From assembly GCA_963836355.1 (NCBI GenBank), contig CAWIJO010000020.1:62001-126000 (forward strand): a stretch of DNA of 64,000 nt, in the 5' to 3' direction. Below the pieces are notes generated by a model, which was given only the letters and a program-made list of their open reading frames with translations, made no database searches and was not told the origin of the DNA. This document shows positions 43,711 through 51,504 of the stretch, piece after piece. Position numbers and translations under genes: made by a program. How positions within the stretch are numbered: the stretch's first letter is position 1; each line of letters opens with the position of its first letter. Origin of the DNA: Palsa-506 sp963836355 (GTDB taxonomy: Bacteria; Actinomycetota; Actinomycetes; Streptosporangiales; Streptosporangiaceae).

Positions 43711-43890
43711 GGGGGGGGGAGGGAGGGAGGGAGGGAGGGAGGGAGGGGGCGGGGGCGAGCAGGCCGGGCGCCGGGGCGAGCAGGCCGGGCGCCGGGGGCG
43801 AGCAGGCCGGGCGCGGGGCGAGCAGGCCGGGCGCCGGGGGCGAGCAGGCCGGGCGCCGGGGGCGAGCAGGCGGGGCGCCGGGGGCAGGCG
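43711..43890 (+). repeat. G-run tract (GGGA)n followed by 22-bp minisatellite
   Basis: From 43711 a run of G and then about nine GGGA units reaches 43750. Units of GGGGCGAGCAGGCCGGGCGCC then repeat about six times to 43885. The tract ends about 55 bp before the SDR start. Four or more G-runs of three to nine on the plus strand would fold as a G-quadruplex. Confidence 0.88.
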
Positions 43891-43944
43891 CGAAGCGCGG
43901 CATGGCCTTCCTTGGCGACCCGGCCGGGCTGGCAGAATCACAGC

Positions 43945-44697
43945 ATGCATCGGGTAGCGGTAGTGACAGGAGCTAGTAGCGGCATCGGGGCGGCCACCGC
44001 GGTCCGGCTAGCGGGAGCCGGGTATTACGTCGTTGCGGCGGCCCGCCGCGCCGACCGCGTCGAGGCGCTCGCCGCCCGCATCCGCGACGAAGGCGGTGCG
44101 GGCGAAGCCCGCCAGCTCGACGTCACCGACCGGGCCGGGGTTGAAATGCTGGCCGGCTCGCTGGACCGCTGCGACGTGCTGGTCGCCAATGCAGGCGGTG
44201 CCATCGGCGGTGACCAGATAGCTGACAGCCGGGCCGCGGACTGGCGGGCCATGTACGAGGTCAACGTGCTCGGCACGCTGAACGTAACCCAAGCACTACT
44301 GCCCAGGCTGATCGCCAGCGGCGACGGCACCGTCGTGGTTATGTCCTCCACCGCAGGATTCGTCGCCTACGAAGGCGGCGGCGGCTACGTGGCCGCCAAG
44401 CACGGGACGCACGCGCTGGCGGGGACGTTGCGCCTGGAGTTGTGCGGACAGCCAGTCCGGGTGATAGAAATCGCGCCGGGCATGGTCAAGACACCCGAGT
44501 TCGCTATCAACCGGTTCCAAGGCGACGCGGCCAAGGCCGCCGCTGTCTACGCGGGCGTGGCCGAGCCGCTGACGGAGGACGACATCGCCGACGCGGTCAC
44601 CTGGGCCGTCACCCGCCCTGCGCACGTCAACGTCGACTTGATGGTGCTGCGGCCGCGGGCGCAGGCCGCCCAGCACAAGGTGCACAGGGAGCTGTAG
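43945..44697 (+). CDS. Short-chain dehydrogenase/reductase
   Basis: Predicted 250 residues. ATG 43945 begins MHRVAVVTGASSGIGAATA, placing the TGxxxGIG cofactor motif correctly. NAG is in VLVANAGG, the catalytic Ser in VVMSSTAGF and YxxxK in YVAAKHG. The ARR after strand 2 suggests NADP(H) preference. The C-terminal APGMVKTPEF and DIADAVTWAVTRPAHVNVD match the clan of YdfG-like serine/3-hydroxy acid dehydrogenases; the substrate is not certain. The upstream G-run tract may affect its expression. Confidence 0.92.
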   Translation: MHRVAVVTGASSGIGAATAVRLAGAGYYVVAAARRADRVEALAARIRDEGGAGEARQLDVTDRAGVEMLAGSLDRCDVLVANAGGAIGGDQIADSRAADWRAMYEVNVLGTLNVTQALLPRLIASGDGTVVVMSSTAGFVAYEGGGGYVAAKHGTHALAGTLRLELCGQPVRVIEIAPGMVKTPEFAINRFQGDAAKAAAVYAGVAEPLTEDDIADAVTWAVTRPAHVNVDLMVLRPRAQAAQHKVHREL

Positions 44698-44846
44698 CAG
44701 AGCAAGCAGTCCAAGCAGAGCAAGCAGAACAGGCGGAGCAAGCAGTCCAGGCGGAGCAGGCGGAGCCAAGCCGAGCAAGCAGAGCAAGCAGAACAGGCGG
44801 AGCAAGCAGAACAGGCGGAGCAAGCGGAGCAAGCGGAACAACACCG
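44698..44846. repeat. Imperfect 9/18-bp tandem repeat (AGCAAGCAG/AACAGGCGG)n
   Basis: Begins at the SDR stop codon and fills the gap to the convergent SIS gene with AGCAAGCAG, TCCAAGCAG and AACAGGCGG units. Confidence 0.88.
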
Positions 44847-44884
44847 CCAGGGAGCCGGGCGCCCGCCGTCCGTGACTGGAACCG

Positions 44885-45913
44885 TCAGTCCGTCTGGGTG
44901 ATCTTGCTCAGGCCGCGCGGATGGTCCGGATCAATGCCGAGCTGACGGGCCAGCGCCTCGGTGAGCAGCTGCCCCGGCACTACCAGGCCCATCGGCGCGA
45001 GCCATTCCGGCAGGTCTGGTCCCGGCAGCGCACGGCTGCTGGCCGCGGCGAGGGAAGCATCGCCGCCGATCGCGTAGGCCCGCGCGCCCGCGCCGGTAAC
45101 CCGCCGCACAAGATCGACCGTCCCGGCCAGGGTCGGACCGGTGCTGGCCGCCAGCACGATGGCCGGGGTACGGGCGTCCACCACCGCAATCGGCCCGTGC
45201 CGCAGGTCAGCGTAGGACAACCCCATCGCGTGCAGGTAGCAGGCCTCCTTGAGCTTCAGCGCGAGCTCGAGTGCGGCGGAATAAGCCAGGCCGCGGCCGG
45301 ACACCACCACCCCCTGCACGCCCTGCAGTTCAGCCACGATCGGCTCCAGCTCTAGCCGGCCGCCCAGCAGCGCCTCGATCTGGTCCGGCACCCCCCGCAG
45401 CAGCCCGGCGTCCAGACCCGCCCCGAGGCCGATCGCGAGAACCGCCAGGGCGGCCAGTTGCGTGGTGAAGGTCTTGGTAGCCGGCACGGCACGCTCGGCG
45501 CCCGCCTGGGTGACGAACGCCACGTCGGCCACCTCGGCCAGCGGCGAGCCTGCCCCGTTGGTGATCGCCAGCGTGCGGGCGCCGCAGTCGCCAGCCCAGG
45601 CCAGCGTCTCGACAATCTCGTCGGTCCGGCCGGACTGAGACAGCGCCACCGCGAGCACCCCGGACAGGTCCAGGCGGCTGCGGTAGGTGGTCGCGATCGA
45701 CGGCGAGGCCAGCGTCGCCAGCCGCCCGGCGTATGCCTGGATCAAGTAAGTGCCGTAAACCGCGGCGTTGTCCGAGGTGCCGCGCGCGATGAAGAGCACC
45801 TGCCGGGTGTCGCGGGCGAGCTTCCCGGCTTCCGCAGCCCGGGGCAGCAGCACGTCGATAGTCGCGCGCAGCGCGGCGGGCTGCTCCATGATCTCGGTGC
45901 GCATGCTGGTCAT
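44885..45913 (-). CDS. SIS-domain sugar-phosphate isomerase (GlmS-C/NagB-II-like)
   Basis: Predicted 342 residues with two SIS domains. Landmarks are FIARGTSDNAAVYGTYLIQ, SQSGRTDEIVETLAWA (Ser-rich phosphosugar loop), PATKTFTTQLAALAVLAIG, VSGRGLAYSAALELALKLKE and SYADLRHGPIAVV. This is the GlmS C-terminal isomerase fold without the glutaminase domain, as in NagB-II glucosamine-6-phosphate deaminases. Its start overlaps the nagA stop by 4 bp, which supports deaminating the glucosamine-6-P made by NagA to fructose-6-P plus ammonia. Confidence 0.9.
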   Translation of the reverse strand: MTSMRTEIMEQPAALRATIDVLLPRAAEAGKLARDTRQVLFIARGTSDNAAVYGTYLIQAYAGRLATLASPSIATTYRSRLDLSGVLAVALSQSGRTDEIVETLAWAGDCGARTLAITNGAGSPLAEVADVAFVTQAGAERAVPATKTFTTQLAALAVLAIGLGAGLDAGLLRGVPDQIEALLGGRLELEPIVAELQGVQGVVVSGRGLAYSAALELALKLKEACYLHAMGLSYADLRHGPIAVVDARTPAIVLAASTGPTLAGTVDLVRRVTGAGARAYAIGGDASLAAASSRALPGPDLPEWLAPMGLVVPGQLLTEALARQLGIDPDHPRGLSKITQTD

Positions 45914-47013
45914 CCGAATACCTTCTCACCCGCTACCCAGGTGGCCTTCGCCCGCAGGTCATCGTCGAGCCAGGCCAGGTCAGCCACCGCGCCGGGGGCA
46001 ATTCTGCCCAGCTCAGGCCGGCCGACCAGATCGGCCGGGACGCGGCTCGCCGCAGCCACCGCCGCCGCCAGGCCGACGCCTGCCGCCGTCATGTTCGCCA
46101 CCGCGGCGTCCAGCCGCAGCGCCGAGCCGGCCAGCGTGCCGTCGGCGCGCACCGGCGGCTCGCCGTCTCCCGGCGGCAGCTCGATCGGCTCGCCGCCGAG
46201 CAGGTACTCCCCCGGCGGCATGCCCGCGCACGCCGCCGCGTCGGTGACCAGGCAGATCCGGCCGGGCGCCGCGGCGAACGCGATCACGCAAGCTGGCGCG
46301 GCCACCTGCCGCAGATCCGCGATCAAGCCGCTGGTCAGCCGGTCATCGGCGAGAGCCTGGCCGACCACGCCCGGCTCCCGGTGATGCATCGGCCGCTGCG
46401 CGTTGTACAGGTGGGTGACCATCCGGGCGCCCGCGCCGGCCGCCACGGCCACTTGCGCCGCGGTAGCGTCGCTGTGGCCCACGCTGACCAGCACGCCAGC
46501 CGCGGTGAGCTGCCGGACCGCCGCAATGCCGCCATCAAGCTCGGGCGCAAGCGTGACCAGCCGGACCAGCCCGGCGCCAGCGGCGAGCAGCGCGTCGATC
46601 GCGGCCGCGGACGGCGGGATGATCCACGCCGAGTTGTGCGCGCCGCGGCGGCTGGCCGCGATGAACGGGCCTTCCAGGTGGACGCCGAGGACGCGTGCCC
46701 CGCCAGCTGGCAGCCCGGATACGATCACCGCCGCCGCGCGCAGCGACGCCGTCAGGCTGGCCAGCGGCGAGGTAATGAAGGTCGGCATAAACGAGGTTGC
46801 CCCGGTACTCGCCACCCCGCTCGCGACTGTCGCCCAGCCGGCTGCACTGGCAGTCATCAGTTCTTCGCCCAGGTAGCCGTTGACCTGGAGGTCTACCAGG
46901 CCGGGCACGAGCACGCCAGTGCCGAGCGCGAGGTCCGGCGGGCGCGGCGGCGGGCCCTGGCCGGCCTCGGTGAATACGCCGCCGGCGATGGCCAGGTAGC
47001 CCGGCTCGAGCAC
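45910..47013 (-). CDS. nagA: N-acetylglucosamine-6-phosphate deacetylase, N-terminus possibly frameshifted
   Basis: Predicted 367 residues from GTG 47013. Metal and substrate blocks are GLVDLQVNGY, GVHLEGPFI, SVGHSDATAAQVAVAAGAG, VTHLYNAQRPMHHR and LVTDAAACAGMP. It removes acetate from GlcNAc-6-P. The GTG has no ribosome site, and the expected first strand appears just upstream in another frame (LIAAARLVPATV, about 47020-47060). A single extra base near 47020 would explain this, so the real N-terminus may be ~15 or more residues longer. It forms an operon with the SIS gene. Confidence 0.9.
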   Translation of the reverse strand: MLEPGYLAIAGGVFTEAGQGPPPRPPDLALGTGVLVPGLVDLQVNGYLGEELMTASAAGWATVASGVASTGATSFMPTFITSPLASLTASLRAAAVIVSGLPAGGARVLGVHLEGPFIAASRRGAHNSAWIIPPSAAAIDALLAAGAGLVRLVTLAPELDGGIAAVRQLTAAGVLVSVGHSDATAAQVAVAAGAGARMVTHLYNAQRPMHHREPGVVGQALADDRLTSGLIADLRQVAAPACVIAFAAAPGRICLVTDAAACAGMPPGEYLLGGEPIELPPGDGEPPVRADGTLAGSALRLDAAVANMTAAGVGLAAAVAAASRVPADLVGRPELGRIAPGAVADLAWLDDDLRAKATWVAGEKVFG

Positions 47014-47117
47014 ACCAGAATCCGACCGTGGCCGGGACCAGCCGGGCTGCGGCGATCAGCCGCGGGCGATCGACTGGCCGTCGGCCGTCGATCAGCGCAC
47101 CGCGCTTGGCGCCCTGC

Positions 47118-48161
47118 TCATCCGGCACTTCCTGCGGCGGCCTGGGCGGCGGCATGCTGCGGTGCGCTCCGTTTCAAAGCTGTTTTGCTTGTCTTTGCGT
47201 GCCGGTCGGCCACTGCGGCGAGCAGCACGCGCATTTCCCTAGCCACCAGGTCCGGCCGTTCCATCATCGCGACATGTCCTTGCCATGGCAGCACCACCAC
47301 CCGGGCGCCGCGGAAGGCGCGCGCGGCCCTGGCCGCCATGGCCGACCTGACCAGCCGGTCATGGCTGCCGTACAGTACCAGCGCAGGCGCGGTCACCCGG
47401 GCGGCGTCACGCCAGAGCGAGAGCGGGCCGACGCGGAGGTACTCGTGCACGAGCCCGCGGGCCGAGCCGATCATCACCCGATGGACGTAGCCAAGCTCGT
47501 CCCTGCGCCGCACCTCGGCGGCCTCCTCGGCGTACCTCAGCGGATGCATCAGGCCCGGATCGGAGTAGACCTCTTGCAGAGTGCCGAGTGTCCTCGATTC
47601 GGCGGTATTCCGGTCGAGCCGGCGCAGCGCCCACTGGCCCACGCCAGGGACGCAGATCACCGAAACCCGCAGCGGGATCACCCTGGGCCGCAGGTCGGGC
47701 AGCGCAGGCGAGATCAGCGTCAGCGTCTTGACCAGGTCGCGGCGCCGACCCGCCACCCGGACGGCGACGGAGCCGCCGAGCGAGTTTCCGACCAGGTGCA
47801 CTGGCCAGCGGCGGCGTTGCTCGATGAACTCGATTACCGCCCTGGCCTTGGCGTCGATCGAGTAGTCGCCGTCGGCCGGGACCGGCGAGAACCCGAAGCC
47901 CGGCAAGTCCAGCGCCTGGCCGGCCAGCGCGGGAACCTGGCCGTCGGCCGTGCCAGCTGGCTGCTGGCCGCCCGCCGCGGGCTGGCGGAGCAGATCCATC
48001 AGGTCGGTCCAGTTCGTAGCCGACCCGCCGAGGCCGTGCACGAAGACCGCGGATTCGGCACTGCCGGTGGCCGCGCCGTCGGCCGGCGCCGAACGGACGT
48101 AAATCTTTCCTGCGGGCAGCGTGACTAGCTCGCCCGGCCACGCCGGGATCGGATCAGTCAC
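47118..48161 (-). CDS. Alpha/beta hydrolase
   Basis: Predicted 347 residues from GTG 48161 (VTDPIPAWPGELV), 25 bp after the ku stop; the longer open frame overlaps ku's Ala/Lys repeat and is rejected. Oxyanion-hole block VFVHGLGGSATNW, DLPGFGFSP, nucleophile elbow HLVGNSLGGSVAV (Ser), acid LVLYGSHDRLV and His in LPWQGHVAMMERPD. A ~12-residue Gln/Ala/Gly insert follows the first strand. Substrate unknown; esterase or lipase-type activity is likely. Confidence 0.9.
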   Translation of the reverse strand: MTDPIPAWPGELVTLPAGKIYVRSAPADGAATGSAESAVFVHGLGGSATNWTDLMDLLRQPAAGGQQPAGTADGQVPALAGQALDLPGFGFSPVPADGDYSIDAKARAVIEFIEQRRRWPVHLVGNSLGGSVAVRVAGRRRDLVKTLTLISPALPDLRPRVIPLRVSVICVPGVGQWALRRLDRNTAESRTLGTLQEVYSDPGLMHPLRYAEEAAEVRRRDELGYVHRVMIGSARGLVHEYLRVGPLSLWRDAARVTAPALVLYGSHDRLVRSAMAARAARAFRGARVVVLPWQGHVAMMERPDLVAREMRVLLAAVADRHAKTSKTALKRSAPQHAAAQAAAGSAG

Positions 48162-48186
48162 CAGCGACGCCTTCGCGCGTGCCCGG

Positions 48187-49170
48187 TCAGGCACTGGCCC
48201 GGCGGCGGGAGCGGCGCTCGGCGGCGCCGTCCTGTGCTTCCTCTGCTGGCTTTGCCCTCGCCGCGCTGCCTTTCGCCGAGCTACCCCTGGCTGAGCCGCT
48301 CTTCGCCGCACTGCCCTTGGCCGCACTGCCCTTGGCCGCACTGCCCTTGGCTGCACTGCCTTTGGCCGCACTGCCCTTGGCTGAGCCGGTCTTCGCCGAG
48401 CTGCCCTTGGCCGCGGCGATGCTTGCCCGCAGCGCGTCCGCCAGGCTGGTCGGCTCGCTCTTCTCCGCCGCCTCGGGCGGCTGCACCACGTCACGGCCCT
48501 CGGCCTTGGCCGCGACAAGCTCGGCCAGCGCCTCGCGGTAGCTGTCGTGATGCGCGTCCGGGTCGAATTCCTCGGTCATCGACTCGATCAGCGAGGACGC
48601 CATCTTCAGTTCCTGCGACCGCACGTCAAGGTCCTGGTCGAGGAACGGAAAATCTGGTTCACGTACCTCATCCGGCCAGAGCAGGGTCTCCAGCACGAGC
48701 ACGCCGTCCCGGCTGCGCAGCGCCGCCAGCGACTCGCGCTGCCGCAGCGCCACCTGGACAACGGCGACCTTCCCGGACCGCTCGAGCGCGTCCCGCAGCA
48801 GCACATACGCCCGGGCGCCGGCTTTCTCCGGTTCCACGAAATAGCTGCGGGAGAAGAGAATCGGATCGATCTGATCCTCGGGGGTGAAATGCAGGACCTC
48901 GATACTCCGCGTCGTCGGCAGCGGCAAGTCAGCCATGTCGTCCTCGGTCAGCACCACCATCTCGCCGGTGGGCAGCTCGAATCCCTTGGCGACGTCCTCG
49001 TAAGGAACCTCGGTGCCGTCGATTGAGCAGACCCGGCGGAACCTGATCCGGCCACCGTCCTCGCGGTGCACCTGCCGGAACGCGATGTCCTGTGGCTCGG
49101 TTGCGGTGTAGAGCTTTACCGGGATCATCACCAGGCCGAAGGAAATCGCGCCCTTCCACATGCTGCGCAT
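48187..49170 (-). CDS. ku: Non-homologous end-joining protein Ku
   Basis: Predicted 327 residues. The Ku core runs from MWKGAISFGLVMIPVKLYTAT through RVCSIDGTEVPYEDVAKG, the bridge region EVLHFTPEDQIDPILFSRSYFVEP and ALRQRESLAALR. The C-terminal extension after about residue 250 is a lysine-rich KGSAA repeat encoded by a 15-bp DNA repeat; basic tails of this kind bind DNA in other actinobacterial Ku proteins. The Ku dimer holds broken ends for LigD, which is not in this window. A promoter should lie in 49171-49384. Confidence 0.95.
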   Translation of the reverse strand: MRSMWKGAISFGLVMIPVKLYTATEPQDIAFRQVHREDGGRIRFRRVCSIDGTEVPYEDVAKGFELPTGEMVVLTEDDMADLPLPTTRSIEVLHFTPEDQIDPILFSRSYFVEPEKAGARAYVLLRDALERSGKVAVVQVALRQRESLAALRSRDGVLVLETLLWPDEVREPDFPFLDQDLDVRSQELKMASSLIESMTEEFDPDAHHDSYREALAELVAAKAEGRDVVQPPEAAEKSEPTSLADALRASIAAAKGSSAKTGSAKGSAAKGSAAKGSAAKGSAAKGSAAKSGSARGSSAKGSAARAKPAEEAQDGAAERRSRRRASA

Positions 49171-49294
49171 GGTGTCTCCCTACCCCGCGATAACGGGTGC
49201 TGATACATGCAGTGTTGTCCGGATTTTACGTTTCGCCAAAATGTTCGATCTGACCCGCTTCTGTTGTCTCTCGAATCCCGCTATGACGCTAGCG

Positions 49295-49307
49295 GACGGT
49301 AACCGTC
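49295..49307. promoter_or_regulatory. Small palindrome upstream of the TetR gene
   Basis: GACGGT-A-ACCGTC is a perfect 13-bp palindrome with one central base, 78 bp before the TetR start in the divergent ku/tetR gap. It could be the autoregulatory operator. It does not resemble the GACTG-N6-CAGTC sites. Confidence 0.35.
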
Positions 49308-49384
49308 TCGGTCAGGCTGACGGCTAGTCGTAAGATGACAGCGAAATCCCGCCAGGGCATCCAGTAGACGGACCGGAGACGCTC

Positions 49385-50008
49385 GTGAGCACAACGCGGC
49401 AGGCCAGGCCGGCCAGCCCGCGGTTGCCGCGGCCCGCCAGGCGCCGGCAGCTGCTCGGAGCTGCGCAGGAAATCTTCGTCGCTCAGGGTTACCATGCAGC
49501 CGCGATGGACGACATCGCCGACCGGGCCGGGGTTAGTAAGCCGGTGCTTTACCAGCACTTTCCCGGCAAGCTCGACCTGTACCTGGCCCTGCTCGACGAG
49601 AGCGCGGACGAACTAGTGGCGATCGTCCGTGCTGCGCTATCATCCACGACCGACAACAAGCAGCGGGTGCCCGCCACCTTCCGCGCGTTCTTCGATTACG
49701 TGGGCACCAGCGGTGAGGCATTCCGGCTGGTCTTCGAGTCCGACCTGAGCAACGAGCCCGCGGTGCGGGACCGGCTGGACCGGACGATGCAGCAGTGCGC
49801 CGAGATGGTCAGCAAGTTCATTCATGCTGATGCCGGGCTCGACGAGGCCGAGGCGCACCTGCTGGGCGTGGCGCTGGTCGGAATGGCGCAGGTCAGCTCC
49901 AGGTACTGGCTCAGCACCGATCGCGCGATCCCGCAGGACGCGGCAGAACAGCTACTGGCGCGGCTGGCCTGGCGCGGGATTAGCGGCTGGCCGCTCTCGG
50001 CCAGCTGA
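49385..50008 (+). CDS. TetR/AcrR-family transcriptional regulator
   Basis: Predicted 207 residues from GTG 49385. The N-terminal helix-turn-helix is AAQEIFVAQGYHAAAMDDIADRAGVSKPVLYQHFPGKLDLYLALL (about residues 25-70), a standard TetR DNA-binding domain. The C-terminal ligand domain is all-helical. The order TetR, DUF3107, ferritin-like, DEAD helicase is conserved in actinomycetes as far as I recall, so this is probably a chromosomal housekeeping regulator and not the one for the catabolic region. Confidence 0.92.
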   Translation: MSTTRQARPASPRLPRPARRRQLLGAAQEIFVAQGYHAAAMDDIADRAGVSKPVLYQHFPGKLDLYLALLDESADELVAIVRAALSSTTDNKQRVPATFRAFFDYVGTSGEAFRLVFESDLSNEPAVRDRLDRTMQQCAEMVSKFIHADAGLDEAEAHLLGVALVGMAQVSSRYWLSTDRAIPQDAAEQLLARLAWRGISGWPLSAS

Positions 50009-50164
50009 CGACTAAATCTCCAACGCAGGCCGGGGCAGTGTCGCGTCACCAGCGGCGGCGTCCCGGGCGGCCGGCTGTTTCGCTCGCGGCGTAGCGCTGC
50101 GTTACCGCGGTGGCCCATCCCGGCCCGGCACCGGGTTAGCCTCGAACGAGGCGAGAGGAGTGCC

Positions 50165-50386
50165 GTGGAAGTCAGGATCGGAATGCAGTCCGTGCAGCGC
50201 GAGCTGATGATCGAGACCAGCACGTCGCAGGAGGAGATCGAGGCAGCGCTGACCGCCGCGCTGGCGGCCGAGGGCGGCGTCTTCATCCTGCCGGACGAGA
50301 AGGGCGGCAAGGTGCTCGTACCGGCCAGCAAGATCGCTTACATCGAGGTTGGCGGCTCGGACTCGCGCCGGATCGGGTTCCGTTAG
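50165..50386 (+). CDS. DUF3107 small conserved protein
   Basis: Predicted 73 residues (MEVRIGMQSVQRELMIETS...), ending in KIAYIEVGGSDSRRIGF. This is the complete DUF3107 fold, a small beta/alpha protein conserved in Actinobacteria with no established function. The start has AGGCGAGAGGAG upstream. It lies 156 bp downstream of the TetR gene and may share its transcript. Confidence 0.92.
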   Translation: MEVRIGMQSVQRELMIETSTSQEEIEAALTAALAAEGGVFILPDEKGGKVLVPASKIAYIEVGGSDSRRIGFR

Positions 50387-50429
50387 CCGGACCGGACGCA
50401 CCGGGCGTCGCCGGCCGGATCGGATCGCG

Positions 50430-51113
50430 CTAGGGGTCAAGGCCCAGGGCGGACATTCGCTGCGCGTGCGCATCGGTGAGCCTGGCAAACATCCGGCCGA
50501 TCTCGCCGAGCTGGCTGGCCGTGCCTCCGGCCAGCAGCCGGGCCAGCGGCTCGCGCTCGGCGGCCACCCGCTGCGCCTGACCGAGCGCCTCACCCATCAG
50601 CCGCCGGGCCCACAGTGCCAGTCGGCCTGCCACCCGCGGATCGGCCTCGATCGCCGCGCGGACCCTGGCGATCACGAACTCCGCGTGCCCGGTATCCGAC
50701 AGCACCTCGACCACCAGAGCCTTCGTCGGCGGATCCAGCAGCGCCGCCACCGTGGTGTAAAAGTCGGCAGCTATCCCGTCGCCCACGTATGCCTTGACGA
50801 GGCCCTCTAGCCAGTCGGCCGGCGCAGTGCGGGCGTGGAAGGCGTCGATCACCTCCACAAACGGCCGCATCGCCACGGCCGGCTCGAAGCCGGCCCGCCG
50901 TAGCTGGTCGCGCAGCAACCGGAAATGCCCGAATTCTGCGACGGCCATCTCGGCCAGCGCGGCCTTGTCGTCGATTGAGGCCGCCAGCGCCGCATCATCG
51001 GAAAGCTGGAAGAAAGCCACCAGCGACCCATAGGCAAGCAAACCGAGCAGATCGACGACGCCGTCCCCGCCGGTCAGCCCGGCCGCCTGGTTGTCCCCGT
51101 CTGCGTCGGCCAC
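50430..51113 (-). CDS. Ferritin-like fold protein (MiaE-like)
   Basis: Predicted 227 residues. Helix-rich, with carboxylate/His pairs in a ferritin-like spacing: AEMAVAEFGHFRLLRDQL (ExxH) and SDTGHAEFVIARVRAA. This is the actinobacterial ferritin-like group related to tRNA hydroxylase MiaE, usually found between DUF3107 and a DEAD helicase. The actual reaction is unknown. A 23-bp duplication (GTCCCCGTCTGCGTCGGCCA) lies over its start codon at about 51095-51145. Confidence 0.85.
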   Translation of the reverse strand: MADADGDNQAAGLTGGDGVVDLLGLLAYGSLVAFFQLSDDAALAASIDDKAALAEMAVAEFGHFRLLRDQLRRAGFEPAVAMRPFVEVIDAFHARTAPADWLEGLVKAYVGDGIAADFYTTVAALLDPPTKALVVEVLSDTGHAEFVIARVRAAIEADPRVAGRLALWARRLMGEALGQAQRVAAEREPLARLLAGGTASQLGEIGRMFARLTDAHAQRMSALGLDP

Positions 51114-51222
51114 TACCGTTGTCCCCGTCTGCGTCGGCCAATACCGCAGCGTAACAACCTTCGCCGCTTCGCCGCCCTGGCCCGGCCTTGATCGCCGGGC
51201 GCGGCGGTCAAGGCCACTTTGC

Positions 51223-51504
51223 TAGACTGTGCTTTGATCCGCAGCAGGAATGCGGCGAACCCACGGCTTGTTGACACTGAATGTGGGCGCGGCGATCGCC
51301 GAGAGCCAAGGGAGCACCCGTAACCCAAGGGCGCACCCGACGCCGTGCCGGACTTCTGCTCCGCGGGCGTGCGGCAAGTGCCGCGCTGAGAAACGGACAG
51401 GCTTGTCCTGCCGGGGGAGTCGAAAATGCTTAGCCCGCGGCGAAAGGCGCCTTGCGCAAAATGCGCGAGACGAGCCTGCGGGCAACTGATGGAGGCTGGA
51501 AGCC
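51223..51504 (+). promoter_or_regulatory. Long leader of the DEAD helicase
   Basis: TAGACT at 51223-51228 is a plausible -10; another start could follow TTGACA at 51271. About 230-280 nt of leader then precede the helicase, with local inverted repeats (GGACAGGCTTGTCC near 51396; GCGCAAAATGCGC near 51456). Long structured leaders are common for cold-induced DEAD-box genes. A 79-codon frame (51250-51489) lies here, but I do not support it as a gene. Confidence 0.4.

Noticed and set aside
48162..48518. Basic N-terminal extension of the alpha/beta hydrolase
   Set aside because: It is the out-of-frame translation of the Ku repeat tail.
51250..51489. 79-codon ORF with CxxC in the helicase leader
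   Set aside because: Arg-rich, no clear ribosome site, and the cysteines are isolated; more likely leader sequence.
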